Made by a program: the position numbers and the translations under genes. Shown in pieces: positions 17,627-26,610 of a stretch of DNA of 64,000 bases; position 1 is the stretch's first letter; each line of letters begins with the position of its first letter. The notes beneath the pieces were generated by a model, which saw nothing but the letters and a program-made list of their open reading frames with translations, did no database searches and was not told the origin of the DNA. The DNA is taken from contig JACPDW010000020.1 in assembly GCA_016183815.1 (NCBI GenBank), forward strand, positions 1-64,000. Reading direction: 5' to 3'. This DNA is from Flavobacteriia bacterium. Lineage in GTDB: Bacteria; Bacteroidota; Bacteroidia; Flavobacteriales_D; Crocinitomicaceae.

Positions 17627-19420
17627 TTATAATTCGATTTTAGAAAGTTCCATTTTGTGAAAATTTAACGCATCTAAAAAGCTACTCTCTTCTAATTTAG
17701 TAGTCAATTTCATATTTGGAATTAATTGAACATAATACTCAATACCAGACAATAAATTTGTCTTAAACTCTTGTAAATATTTTCTTTTGTTTTGAGTGGA
17801 TTCTAATAAGTATTTTTTTAACTCGATTTTTAAATAATCTGAATACATAATCAACTCATTGACAAAAAGATTCGGTCTATTTAAATTATTTAAAATATTA
17901 ATTCTTCCATAAATATGATTAACCATTTGTCTTAAAGAAAAAGTGTTTGAAAAATAAGCCAAATTAGGTCCTGGACAAATTGAAACAGCTGTAATATTAT
18001 ACAAAGGTTTAATGTCGTTTTTTATCAAAACGGAATTAACTAAACCTTCACATAAACATTCTTTTTCTAACAATTCGGCTTTAACAATTTTTCTTAAATC
18101 GTCACTCATGTCAACTGATTCAAGTTCTTTTAGTTTGTGTTTTTGATAACTTTTTGAAGCTAAACAAATGGCTTTAGAAGTAAATTCAGTATTAAAAGAC
18201 AAAAACTTTTTGTAACAAGGGCTTCCAGGTTTATTTGAATCAATACGTTGTTTCTTTTGTTCTTGAGATGAAGTTACCCTAAAGTTATTAAAAGGAATCC
18301 CTAATGGCGAAGCCAAACTCAAATAATAATCTTCTTTTTTGGCATTTACTAAAGCTTGAAGCGTTTGCTCGTCCACATTTGTCGCTTCTGGAACAAGAAG
18401 AAATGGACTGCCCCAGCCAGTATAATCGATATCGTAATAATTCATCAGAAATTCATTTTCAAATGAAGTACCAATACCTCCTTGAACTGAAATTCTAATT
18501 GTTGAATCAAATTGAAGATTTTTAGAAGATTTTTCTTTTATTGCGACATTAAACATCTCAAAAAGAATGTTTTTTAACTCTATTTTATTTAATTTAAATT
18601 CTTCTAATATAGGTCCTAAAAGCAAACCATTTGTCGGAAACGCATGTCCACCACAATTTAAACCACTTTCAATTCGAAATTCTGAAACCCATAAACCTTT
18701 TTTGGCTAAAAATTTACCTTGAATCATGGCAGATCTATAATCACTAACTTTAAGAATAATTCTTTTCTTAAAACTACCTTCTTCAATTTTTGTAAAATCT
18801 TCGAAATTTTCACAATAAGTGTATAATCTAGGATTCATACCAGCTGAAAATACAACAGAAGCATTTAAATCGCTTAAAGCAAAACCTCGTAAAGCACTCA
18901 TTGCATCTGAATATTCTTTTTGTAACTCGTTACCATCAGCATCATAATTGGTACGATCACATTTTGTCATGATGTTGACATCTATTTTACCAGCAACGAT
19001 TTTTTCTCTCAGTTCATTTTGTTTGTTTATTTTTTCAAATGGATCATTTTCTTCAAGCATTAAAAAATATTCTTTTCTTAAATTAGAAACATCGGGCAAC
19101 AACTCAAAATATTTTACAATCTCATTTCCTTCAACAAAATCTTCTTTTTTAAGTTTTTCCAATTGTTTATTCACCATGGAATTAATCAAATTCAAATATG
19201 AACAAATTCTTTTTGAACGAAAATCAATATCTTCTTTTTCTATTTTTTGGTAGGGAATACCTTCATTTTTGCAATGATATTCTCTCATTTGTTCAACTAA
19301 GTCATCTTCAATAATAGAAATAACTGATGAAATACCAAATCGAGCAACTTTTAACGGTGAATCTATTGTATAACCTAATCCCATTACTGGAATATGAAAT
19401 GTATGTTCTGAATTTTGCAT
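17627..19420 (-). CDS. Conserved protein of unknown function with nitronate-monooxygenase-like motifs
   Basis: About 597 residues. The frame extends to a TTG at 19429, but ATG 19420 is the better start. I know this type as a conserved Bacteroidota hypothetical. The N-terminus (IPVMGLGYTIDSPLKVARFG) and the pair SGLNCGGHAF (about residue 260) and VQGGIGTSF (about 315) resemble the substrate-His 'GGH' and phosphate-binding 'GGI' motifs of FMN-dependent nitronate monooxygenase/PfaD-type TIM barrels. It also has clustered cysteines (GSPCYKK, ECLCEGL, SICPGPN). An FMN-binding barrel is an inference. No pathway neighbours help. Confidence 0.5.
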   Translation of the reverse strand: MQNSEHTFHIPVMGLGYTIDSPLKVARFGISSVISIIEDDLVEQMREYHCKNEGIPYQKIEKEDIDFRSKRICSYLNLINSMVNKQLEKLKKEDFVEGNEIVKYFELLPDVSNLRKEYFLMLEENDPFEKINKQNELREKIVAGKIDVNIMTKCDRTNYDADGNELQKEYSDAMSALRGFALSDLNASVVFSAGMNPRLYTYCENFEDFTKIEEGSFKKRIILKVSDYRSAMIQGKFLAKKGLWVSEFRIESGLNCGGHAFPTNGLLLGPILEEFKLNKIELKNILFEMFNVAIKEKSSKNLQFDSTIRISVQGGIGTSFENEFLMNYYDIDYTGWGSPFLLVPEATNVDEQTLQALVNAKKEDYYLSLASPLGIPFNNFRVTSSQEQKKQRIDSNKPGSPCYKKFLSFNTEFTSKAICLASKSYQKHKLKELESVDMSDDLRKIVKAELLEKECLCEGLVNSVLIKNDIKPLYNITAVSICPGPNLAYFSNTFSLRQMVNHIYGRINILNNLNRPNLFVNELIMYSDYLKIELKKYLLESTQNKRKYLQEFKTNLLSGIEYYVQLIPNMKLTTKLEESSFLDALNFHKMELSKIEL

Positions 19421-19699
19421 ATAATACAAATTATAAAAAATATTTTAATCCAAAAGAAAATTTGTAAAAAGCCATTATTATTTTAATTTAATTCCAATAT
19501 CCAAAAATTTGTTGGTAGGGAATAAAGTGAAAATTACAATTGTTGTTACGCTCTTTTTTCAATAAAATGAATGTACAAAGGTAACATAAAGAACTTGAAT
19601 TAGTGGAAATTATTATTTATTTAATACAATTCATTATTAATCAATGATATTTATCGATTATTATCAATTTGAGTTCGATTATTTTACACTAATAAAGTA

Positions 19700-20668
19700 T
19701 TAAATTTTGATTTCTGTTTCAATAATTTCTCTCCAAAAATTTTCAATAGTATTACCATCGGCTTTTATCATCTGTGGAACGATACTTGCTGGAGAAAATC
19801 CGGGCGTGGTATTCACCTCAATTAAATAGGGTTCGTCTTCAACCAACATAAAATCAATTCTTGCTATTGACTTTATTTGTAATATTTTATAAATTAATAT
19901 GGCTTTTTCTTTTATTCTATCTTCATGTTTGACCGATATCGGTGCAGGCGTTATTTCATTAGATTTCCCTTTATACTTTGCTTCATAATCAAAAAACTCA
20001 TTATCACTAACAATTTCTGTTAACGGTAAAGTTATTACTCCTTTTTCATTTCGATATACTCCACAAGTAATTTCTTTACCTTTTAAAAAAGATTCAATTA
20101 CCACTGTTTTTCCTTCAGCAAATGCGGTTATTATAGCATTCTTTAACTCACTTTTTTTATTTACTTTAGATATTCCATAACTAGATCCAGAATCACAAGG
20201 TTTAACAAAAACGGGCAAAGACAAATAATCGATAATTTCATCTTCTTTGTATTCTTCAACAGCAGTCAATAAAATTGATTTAGCAATAGATATTCCAAAA
20301 CCTTTTAAAAACTGGTTACAAAACCATTTATCAAAAGACAATTCTGATGCCAAAGCACCTGCATTGATATAAGGAAATTCTCTTAAATCAAAAAAGGCCT
20401 GAAGTTTTCCGTTTTCACCAGGGTTTCCATGAATATAAACTAATCCAGCATCTAATTTTATTTCTTTTTTGCCTACAAAAAAAGACAAATTCCAAGGATT
20501 CAGTTTATAAATTTGTTTATTATAATGAATGCTCCAATCCTCTTTTTTAACTTCAATCAAATAAGAATTATATTCTTTAGGGAAATTTGCTACTATGGTT
20601 TGACCACTTAAGATTGAAATTTCATATTCTGAGGAAAAACCACCACAAAAAATACCTATATTTTTCAT
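19700..20668 (-). CDS. ddl: D-alanine--D-alanine ligase
   Basis: An ATP-grasp ligase that makes the D-Ala-D-Ala dipeptide for peptidoglycan. The start (CGGFSSEYEISILSGQTI) is the N-terminal substrate-binding loop, FVKPCDSGSSYGISKV is the ATP-grasp loop, and IARIDFMLVEDEPYLIEVNT followed by PGFSP gives the metal ligands. At 322 residues it is a normal length. A -7 box lies just upstream, giving a leader of only about 10 nt. Confidence 0.95.
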   Translation of the reverse strand: MKNIGIFCGGFSSEYEISILSGQTIVANFPKEYNSYLIEVKKEDWSIHYNKQIYKLNPWNLSFFVGKKEIKLDAGLVYIHGNPGENGKLQAFFDLREFPYINAGALASELSFDKWFCNQFLKGFGISIAKSILLTAVEEYKEDEIIDYLSLPVFVKPCDSGSSYGISKVNKKSELKNAIITAFAEGKTVVIESFLKGKEITCGVYRNEKGVITLPLTEIVSDNEFFDYEAKYKGKSNEITPAPISVKHEDRIKEKAILIYKILQIKSIARIDFMLVEDEPYLIEVNTTPGFSPASIVPQMIKADGNTIENFWREIIETEIKI

Positions 20669-20682
20669 TTTACAATTTTTTT

Positions 20683-20690
20683 CAAATTTA
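20683..20690 (-). promoter_or_regulatory. Probable -7 box for ddl
   Basis: Read on the minus strand this is TAAATTTG, a full match to TAnnTTTG, 15 bp before the ddl ATG. The -33 element is not at ideal spacing. Confidence 0.4.
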
Positions 20691-20965
20691 GCTAAAAATC
20701 TTTTCCAATTATCATTCTAAAAATTTAATCGTAAAATTTTATTAAAATGAATATTTACTATGTTTTTCATGGACAATCATCTATTTTCATTGAATATTTT
20801 ATGGAAATTAGTTTAAAAAAAATACACTTAGGATTACAAGGATTATTTTATGAATTTTATTATAAATTGTATTATTTTATCGTTAAATTATTATGAAGTG
20901 TTGTTTAACTAAATCCTTTTTATATACATACTTTATATACAGAATTAATTTTCATTTTTTTACCC

Positions 20966-20996
20966 TTTGTAACATTAAAATTAGATTGTAATTTTG
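20966..20996 (+). promoter_or_regulatory. Bacteroidota promoter of a candidate small RNA
   Basis: TTTG at 20966-20969 and TAATTTTG at 20989-20996 lie exactly 19 bp apart, matching both elements and the usual spacing. No ORF follows on this strand. A terminator hairpin lies about 75 bp downstream. Confidence 0.55.
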
Positions 20997-21001
20997 TTGT
21001 G

Positions 21002-21093
21002 TTATTTATGATTTAAACAATAGTAAATAATAATCTTTTTCAGTGAATAGTGGTTAGGTTAGGTTTAGAAAGCGATCGTAATGATCGCTTTTT
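21002..21093 (+). ncRNA. Candidate small non-coding RNA (~90 nt)
   Basis: Bounded by a consensus promoter (20966-20996) and a Rho-independent terminator (21069-21093) on the same strand. The only in-frame ATG is followed at once by a stop. The internal sequence is A/U-rich with a G-rich segment (GTGGTTAGGTTAGG, 21051-21064) just before the terminator stem. It sits antisense to nothing, between ddl and rlmB. No known RNA family was recognised. The main alternative is that the hairpin only terminates rlmB on the other strand. Confidence 0.4.
21069..21093 (+). terminator. Intrinsic terminator
   Basis: A 9-bp stem AAAGCGATC (21069-21077) / GATCGCTTT (21083-21091) with loop GTAAT, and a T-run on the plus strand. 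It could also weakly terminate rlmB on the minus strand, 16 bp past its stop, but the T-run is poorer in that direction. Confidence 0.75.
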
Positions 21094-21108
21094 ACGTTTA
21101 AAAATCTG

Positions 21109-21891
21109 CTATAGATTTTGTCTATATTTTTCATACAACAAAATACCACAAGCAACACTCACATTCAAAGACGATATTTTTCCAGACATAGGTATTTTTG
21201 TAGTTATATCTGATAGATGAATAATATCATTACTAATCCCATCTTCTTCGGAACCTAAAACCAGCACCACATTCCCTCGTAAATTTACTTCGTTGAGTTT
21301 ATGTTTAGATTTTTCGGTACAAGAAATAATTCTATAACCAGTTTGTTGAGCATAAAACAAACTTTCTTTCAATTGTTTGACTTTACATATTTTAAGCTGA
21401 TGAATGGCTCCTGAGGATGTTTTAACTGCTTCTGGAGTTATTAAAACGGATGAAAATTGTGGGATCAAAACTGCTTCAACACCCATAGCTACAGCAGTTC
21501 TACAAATCGCACCAAAATTTCTTACATCTGTAATTCTGTCCAAAGCCAAAAAAGTTTTTTTTCTATCTACTTCACTCAATTCTTCTAACAATTCCTCAAA
21601 AGAATAAAAAGTAACAGGTGAAAGAAAAGCAATAATCCCTTGATGGGCATTTTTAGTTTCTCTGTCTAATTTCTCGACAGGTGCATATTGTATTGTATAA
21701 TCTTTTCCTTTTGTCAATTGAGCTATTTCATGAAAAATTTCTTTATTTACTCCTTTTTGAATAATAATTTTTTGAATACTTTTTTCAGATAAAATTGCTT
21801 CTTTAACCGCGTGAATACCGTAAATTAAAAATTCCTTTTCTTTTTTTTCGTAATATCTTTTTTTACTAAAATTTGTTTCTTCTTTTTTCAT
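21109..21891 (-). CDS. rlmB: 23S rRNA 2'-O-methyltransferase, RlmB/TrmH family
   Basis: A SPOUT-class methyltransferase. The N-terminal substrate-binding domain (about 20-95; LIYGIHAVKEAI, then EKLDRETKNAHQGIIA) and the trefoil-knot catalytic domain with RITDVRNFGAICRTA, LVLGSEEDGIS and SSLNVSVACGILLYE (knot motifs 1-3) are all present. It is the group that methylates G2251 of 23S rRNA in E. coli. The charged N-terminal extension of about 20 residues is common in Bacteroidota. Confidence 0.9.
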   Translation of the reverse strand: MKKEETNFSKKRYYEKKEKEFLIYGIHAVKEAILSEKSIQKIIIQKGVNKEIFHEIAQLTKGKDYTIQYAPVEKLDRETKNAHQGIIAFLSPVTFYSFEELLEELSEVDRKKTFLALDRITDVRNFGAICRTAVAMGVEAVLIPQFSSVLITPEAVKTSSGAIHQLKICKVKQLKESLFYAQQTGYRIISCTEKSKHKLNEVNLRGNVVLVLGSEEDGISNDIIHLSDITTKIPMSGKISSLNVSVACGILLYEKYRQNL

Positions 21892-21896
21892 GGATA

Positions 21897-22298
21897 TTAA
21901 ATAAATTTATATTCTATTTCTACTACATTTTCAATCGTTTTAGCAACTGGACAAAACATTCCAGCTTTTTTAACTTTCTCTTTAGTTTTTTCATCCCATT
22001 GATTACCTGTCAAGTCAATGATTAACTCTATTTTCGATACTCTTCTGGGATTTGAATCCATGATTTTTAACACTTTGGCCTCTGCCATTTTAAAAGGTAT
22101 TTTATGTTCATTACAATAAATTCCCATAATTGTAAACATACATGAAGCCAAAGAAGTGGCTAATAAATCGGTGGGAGAAAAAGCAGAACCCTTTCCATTA
22201 TTATCTGTTGGGGCATCGGTAACAATTTTAGTGTTTGATTTTAGGTGAACACACTCAGTCTGTAAATTACCAATATATTTTACTTGAGAAGTAAACAT
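21897..22298 (-). CDS. OsmC/Ohr family protein
   Basis: 133 residues with the two reactive cysteines in ATSLASCMFTIM (about residue 53) and GMFCPVAKTIEN (about residue 116), the OsmC peroxidase pair. It likely reduces organic hydroperoxides in the cytoplasm. It lies 5 bp upstream of rlmB on the same strand and is probably co-transcribed with it. Confidence 0.87.
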   Translation of the reverse strand: MFTSQVKYIGNLQTECVHLKSNTKIVTDAPTDNNGKGSAFSPTDLLATSLASCMFTIMGIYCNEHKIPFKMAEAKVLKIMDSNPRRVSKIELIIDLTGNQWDEKTKEKVKKAGMFCPVAKTIENVVEIEYKFI

Positions 22299-22316
22299 AG
22301 TAAACTAAATATTAAT

Positions 22317-22324
22317 TAATTTTG
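22317..22324 (+). promoter_or_regulatory. Probable -7 box for lipA
   Basis: TAATTTTG matches TAnnTTTG, 60 bp before the lipA ATG. No -33 match at standard spacing. Confidence 0.3.
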
Positions 22325-22383
22325 TTAAAAATTTTGGATAAAAATAGACAGAACATCTGAATATACAACAGATATTTTAAAAA

Positions 22384-23265
22384 ATGGAAAATAAAATCTT
22401 ATCATCAACAGAAAAAAACACTATAAAAAAACCAAAATGGTTAAAAGTAAAACTACCAACTGGAGAAAATTATAAAAAAGTAAGATCTTTGGTTGACGAA
22501 CACAAACTTCACACAATTTGTGAAAGTGGCAGTTGCCCAAACATGGGAGAATGTTGGGGTGAAGGTACGGCAACTTTTATGATTTTAGGGAATATTTGCA
22601 CGAGAAGTTGCGGTTTTTGTGCTGTTAAGACTGGAAAACCTTTAGAAGTAGATGCTTTTGAACCTGGTAGAGTGGCTCGTTCTGTAAAACTAATGGGCGT
22701 TAAACATGCTGTTATAACCTCAGTGGATAGAGATGATTTAAAAGATGGTGGTGCAGAAATTTGGGTTCAAACAGTGAAGGCCATTCGTCATCAATCTCCT
22801 ATTACAACTTTAGAAACATTAATACCAGATTTTCAAGGTAAATGGGAAAATTTACAAGCTATTATAGATATTGCTCCTGAAATCGTTTCTCACAATTTAG
22901 AGACAGTAAAACGATTGACCAAAAAAGTCAGAATTCAAGCCAAATACGATAGAAGTTTGGAAGTTTTAAAAAGACTTAAACAGGGAGGGATGAGGACTAA
23001 ATCAGGAATTATGCTAGGTTTAGGTGAAAGTAAAGACGAGGTTTTTGAAACTATTGACGATTTACACCAAGTAGGTGTTGACATATTAACCATAGGACAA
23101 TATTTACAACCGACTTTAAAACATTTACCTGTACAAGAATTTATATCGCCTGAAATTTTTGACGAATATCGTGTTTATGGCTTATCAAAAGGTTTTCGTT
23201 TTGTTGAAAGCGGACCATTAGTTAGGTCTTCTTATCATGCAGAAAAACATATTTTTGCACTTTAG
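22384..23265 (+). CDS. lipA: Lipoyl synthase
   Basis: A radical-SAM enzyme that inserts two sulfurs into octanoylated carrier domains. Both clusters are visible: the auxiliary cluster C46/C51/C57 ([12 protein letters not shown]) and the SAM cluster C72/C76/C79 (CTRSCGFC), plus the C-terminal serine ligand in VRSSYHAE. At 293 residues it has the usual length. Together with lpdA 3.3 kb downstream it supports lipoate-dependent dehydrogenases. Confidence 0.96.
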   Translation: MENKILSSTEKNTIKKPKWLKVKLPTGENYKKVRSLVDEHKLHTICESGSCPNMGECWGEGTATFMILGNICTRSCGFCAVKTGKPLEVDAFEPGRVARSVKLMGVKHAVITSVDRDDLKDGGAEIWVQTVKAIRHQSPITTLETLIPDFQGKWENLQAIIDIAPEIVSHNLETVKRLTKKVRIQAKYDRSLEVLKRLKQGGMRTKSGIMLGLGESKDEVFETIDDLHQVGVDILTIGQYLQPTLKHLPVQEFISPEIFDEYRVYGLSKGFRFVESGPLVRSSYHAEKHIFAL

Positions 23266-23421
23266 ATAGGTATAAAAATATTTAAAAAAAAACTAAAATA
23301 TTTTGAAAATCGTGACAGATTATATTAATTTTACAAAAAAAATAAAATTGTTGTGAGTTAATATATAAAAATTAACTATTTTTAACGCCAATTTTAAAAC
23401 TTAAAATTATACAACGTGCAA

Positions 23422-26400
23422 ATGAAAGGTAAAAAATTGCTTTTAGGCGGTATAGGTGCAACAGCATTAGCCACATTGGTTTATTTTTTGAATCCAATTG
23501 AAAAAACATCAAAATACGAGATGAAAAAAATCTCTATGTTTGAAGAACAGAACGCTAACGACGCCTTGAAGTGGTTAGCAGCTCGATACATCGATGCAGA
23601 AACTGGAGAAAGAATTTCTCCTGAAAGAATGAAAGAATTGTACACTTTACATAAAAACAATAAAGTTCGTTCCTCAATTAGTTTTGAAGAATTAGGTCCT
23701 GATAACATTGGCGGTCGTACACGTGCAATTTTGATTGATAAAAACGACAACAATAAGATATATGCAGGAGGTGTGTCTGGGGGCTTGTTTTTTTCTAATG
23801 ATAGAGCTCAAACTTGGACAAAAGTTGACGACTTCCCTGGCTTACCTTTTATTTCTTCAATGACACAAAGTGAAAATGGAACTATTTTCGTTGCAACTGG
23901 TTCAAATGATGAAGATGATGCCTATTGGGACGGTGATGGGATTTATTACAAAGCTAACGGCTCATCTACTTGGGAACAAGTTCCAAATACAGGCACCTAC
24001 ACCAAAATTACAGAGGTTGTTTGTGCAGAAAACAGTAATACCATATTCTTTACAAACAGTACTGGTTTAAAAAAATGGACTATTGGTGATGCCTCAATTA
24101 CAAGTGTTCAAATTAGTAGTGGAGGTGGCTGTTTGGCCTTAGCTATTTCTAATGATGGTTCAGTTATTGTTGCGGGCATGTCTTCTAATAAAACTTTTGT
24201 GTCAGAAGATGGTGGAAACACTTTTACTCCTGTATGGGGTTCAATAGACGATAATAAAATACCAGCAAATGCGGGTAGAATTGAATATGCTATTTCTAAA
24301 AACAAAGAAAGTTCAAACAATAAATATAGAGTTTACGCAAGTCGTACAGATGGAAATCTAATGGGAATGTATGTTTCTCTTGACAATGGTGTTTCTTGGT
24401 CTAAAATTGCTGGTCAAGCTGATGGTACAAGTGGTTTAGATATTTATAGAGATCAAGGAACATATAATTCAATTTTATCTGTAGTGCCAAATGATAATGA
24501 AAGGTTATTAATAGGCGGTATTGACATCTGGGATTGGAATCAAACAACATCTAACCCAGTTTACGGTGGATTTTCTCAATTATCTTATTGGTTTTCTAAT
24601 CCTACAAGTGATGAGTATGTTCATGCAGACAATCATGAAATGAAATGGGACAATACCAACAGACTTTATTTAGGTAATGATGGTGGTATTGGAATTTCTG
24701 AAGATTTTGGTGAAACTTTTTATCCAGCAAATAGAGGTTACAATGTAACTCAATTTTATGGAATTGCTATGGATAAAGATGGTAGAGTAATGGGAGGAGC
24801 ACAAGACAATGGTACTCTTTACAATCCTCATGTTTTTAATTCATGGCAAAACTTTATTGAAGTTTCTGGTGGTGATGGTTTTGAATGTGAAATTTCTTTT
24901 TTTAACCCAAGAGTATTGTTTTCAACGTTATATTTTGGTGCTTTATCTAGATCTGCTGATTTTGGATTCTCATTTTCTTCCTTTACACCTTCTTTACCAG
25001 GTACAACATGGTCTTCAATGACTCACGCATTCCATACTGAATTTGTATTAGCTGAATATTTTGATGAAAATTCTAGAGATTCGGTTACTTTCTTTCCTAG
25101 AAAAGACTACAATGTAAATGATGTTATTAAAGTATCAAGTATGTCAACTGGTGATACAATGAATTATGTTACCAATAAAAAATTATACTACGATTCAGTA
25201 GTTAATTATGATCCATCTTTAACAGTTAACTCATTTAAAATAACAACAACAACAAATCCAAGCGTACAATTTTTAGGTGAATTAAATTACACTTTTATCT
25301 ATAATACTGGTTCAAATGATGTAAGTGTTGGTGATACCATACAAATAAATGGTGTAGCTCAAACAGTAGCAACTGCTGAAGCATATCAACATTATTATGC
25401 TTGGAGTCCTCATCCTGTGAATCCTAAAAAATTAAACATGAAAGACAAACAACAAGTATTTGAAATTCCTTGGGATACTATTCAAGTACAAGATCCTTAC
25501 CAATCATGGTTGATTCTTCATACTGCAAATGGTACAGGTGAATTATATGCTTCTAGAGATGCCTTACGTTTTTCCAAAGAACCTACATGGATAAAATTAG
25601 CTACTGGAGTTGGTGGAAACGGTTTTCAAAATGTGGACATTGAATTTTCTCGCGATTTAAACAGATGTTACATCAGCTGTGGTAGTGGTATTTATAGAAT
25701 AGATGGATTGGGTAATATGTATGAACAAGATTATACCAATCAAGCCGCGTTTAGAACTGCTGTTCAGGCATTAGGTACTGCTAAAACTAAAATTACCAAC
25801 ACTGCTTGTGAAGGTATTGCACTAAACCCAAATAACGATAAAGATTTACTTTTCATACAAATGTTTGGAGGTTCAACTGCTATTGTAAAAAGAACGGCTA
25901 ATGCTGATGTAGCTACACCAACTTTTACTACATTAAGAGCATTGGATGTTCCAGGTTATGATGCAATTATTGATCGTGATAATCCTGAAATCATTGTTGC
26001 TGCAACTGCTTTTGGAGTAATGGTTTCAACTAATGGAGCAGATCCAGGGTCTTCTACTTCTTGGCAAGATGCTTCTACTGGCTTTGAAAATGTACCTGTT
26101 TTTGAAATCAGACAAAATTGGAGAACTTGGGAAGAAGGATGTACAAGACCAGGTGAAATATACATTGGTACTTATGGTCGAGGTATGTGGGCGTCCTCCT
26201 CTCTTTTAGGTTTAGATGATAAAAACACTTCATCTGATGTTAAAAAATTAAAGACAAATCTAAAAGTATACCCTAATCCTGCGACTGATGTTACTAAATT
26301 AAACTTTAGTTTATACAAAAATAGTGATGTAATGATTGAAGTCTATTCTATTTCGGGTAGATTAATCCATACTTCAAAATACAAACAACTTTCTAAAGGT

Positions 26401-26505
26401 GATCACCAATTGTCTATTGACACTGATTCTTTCAGTAATGGTTCCTATATTGTGAAATTCACTGCAGGAGATGTGAATGAAACAGTGAAGTTTTTGAAAT
26501 TCTAA
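23422..26505 (+). CDS. T9SS cargo with sialidase/BNR-type beta-propeller repeats
   Basis: About 1027 residues. The frame opens at a GTG (23416), but ATG 23422 fits the signal segment better (MKGKKLLLGGIGATALATLV). The first ~500 residues hold BNR/Asp-box-like repeats (FSNDRAQTWTKV, VSEDGGNTFTP, VSLDNGVSWSKI, ISEDFGETFYP), i.e. an extracellular propeller of the type called 'glycosyl hydrolase/VPS10-like'. The last 80 residues (LKVYPNPATDVTKLNFS, SGRLIH, VKFLKF) are a type A sorting domain. No catalytic residues are recognised. It ends at a clear terminator. Confidence 0.88.
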   Translation: MKGKKLLLGGIGATALATLVYFLNPIEKTSKYEMKKISMFEEQNANDALKWLAARYIDAETGERISPERMKELYTLHKNNKVRSSISFEELGPDNIGGRTRAILIDKNDNNKIYAGGVSGGLFFSNDRAQTWTKVDDFPGLPFISSMTQSENGTIFVATGSNDEDDAYWDGDGIYYKANGSSTWEQVPNTGTYTKITEVVCAENSNTIFFTNSTGLKKWTIGDASITSVQISSGGGCLALAISNDGSVIVAGMSSNKTFVSEDGGNTFTPVWGSIDDNKIPANAGRIEYAISKNKESSNNKYRVYASRTDGNLMGMYVSLDNGVSWSKIAGQADGTSGLDIYRDQGTYNSILSVVPNDNERLLIGGIDIWDWNQTTSNPVYGGFSQLSYWFSNPTSDEYVHADNHEMKWDNTNRLYLGNDGGIGISEDFGETFYPANRGYNVTQFYGIAMDKDGRVMGGAQDNGTLYNPHVFNSWQNFIEVSGGDGFECEISFFNPRVLFSTLYFGALSRSADFGFSFSSFTPSLPGTTWSSMTHAFHTEFVLAEYFDENSRDSVTFFPRKDYNVNDVIKVSSMSTGDTMNYVTNKKLYYDSVVNYDPSLTVNSFKITTTTNPSVQFLGELNYTFIYNTGSNDVSVGDTIQINGVAQTVATAEAYQHYYAWSPHPVNPKKLNMKDKQQVFEIPWDTIQVQDPYQSWLILHTANGTGELYASRDALRFSKEPTWIKLATGVGGNGFQNVDIEFSRDLNRCYISCGSGIYRIDGLGNMYEQDYTNQAAFRTAVQALGTAKTKITNTACEGIALNPNNDKDLLFIQMFGGSTAIVKRTANADVATPTFTTLRALDVPGYDAIIDRDNPEIIVAATAFGVMVSTNGADPGSSTSWQDASTGFENVPVFEIRQNWRTWEEGCTRPGEIYIGTYGRGMWASSSLLGLDDKNTSSDVKKLKTNLKVYPNPATDVTKLNFSLYKNSDVMIEVYSISGRLIHTSKYKQLSKGDHQLSIDTDSFSNGSYIVKFTAGDVNETVKFLKF

Positions 26506-26528
26506 ATCTTAATTCATAATTAAGTAGT

Positions 26529-26553
26529 AAAGTCGCTTTAGGGCGACTTTTTT
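26529..26553 (+). terminator. Intrinsic terminator
   Basis: Stem AAAGTCGC (26529-26536) / GCGACTTT (26543-26550) followed by T's. It ends the propeller-protein gene. Confidence 0.8.
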
Positions 26554-26586
26554 ATTTTATATAATACAAATATTGCTAATCTTAAT

Positions 26587-26594
26587 TAATTTTG
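26587..26594 (+). promoter_or_regulatory. Probable -7 box for lpdA
   Basis: TAATTTTG, a consensus -7 box, ends 16 bp before the lpdA ATG. It lies downstream of the preceding terminator, as an independent promoter should. Confidence 0.45.
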
Positions 26595-26610
26595 TAAAAA
26601 ATATTAGTGA

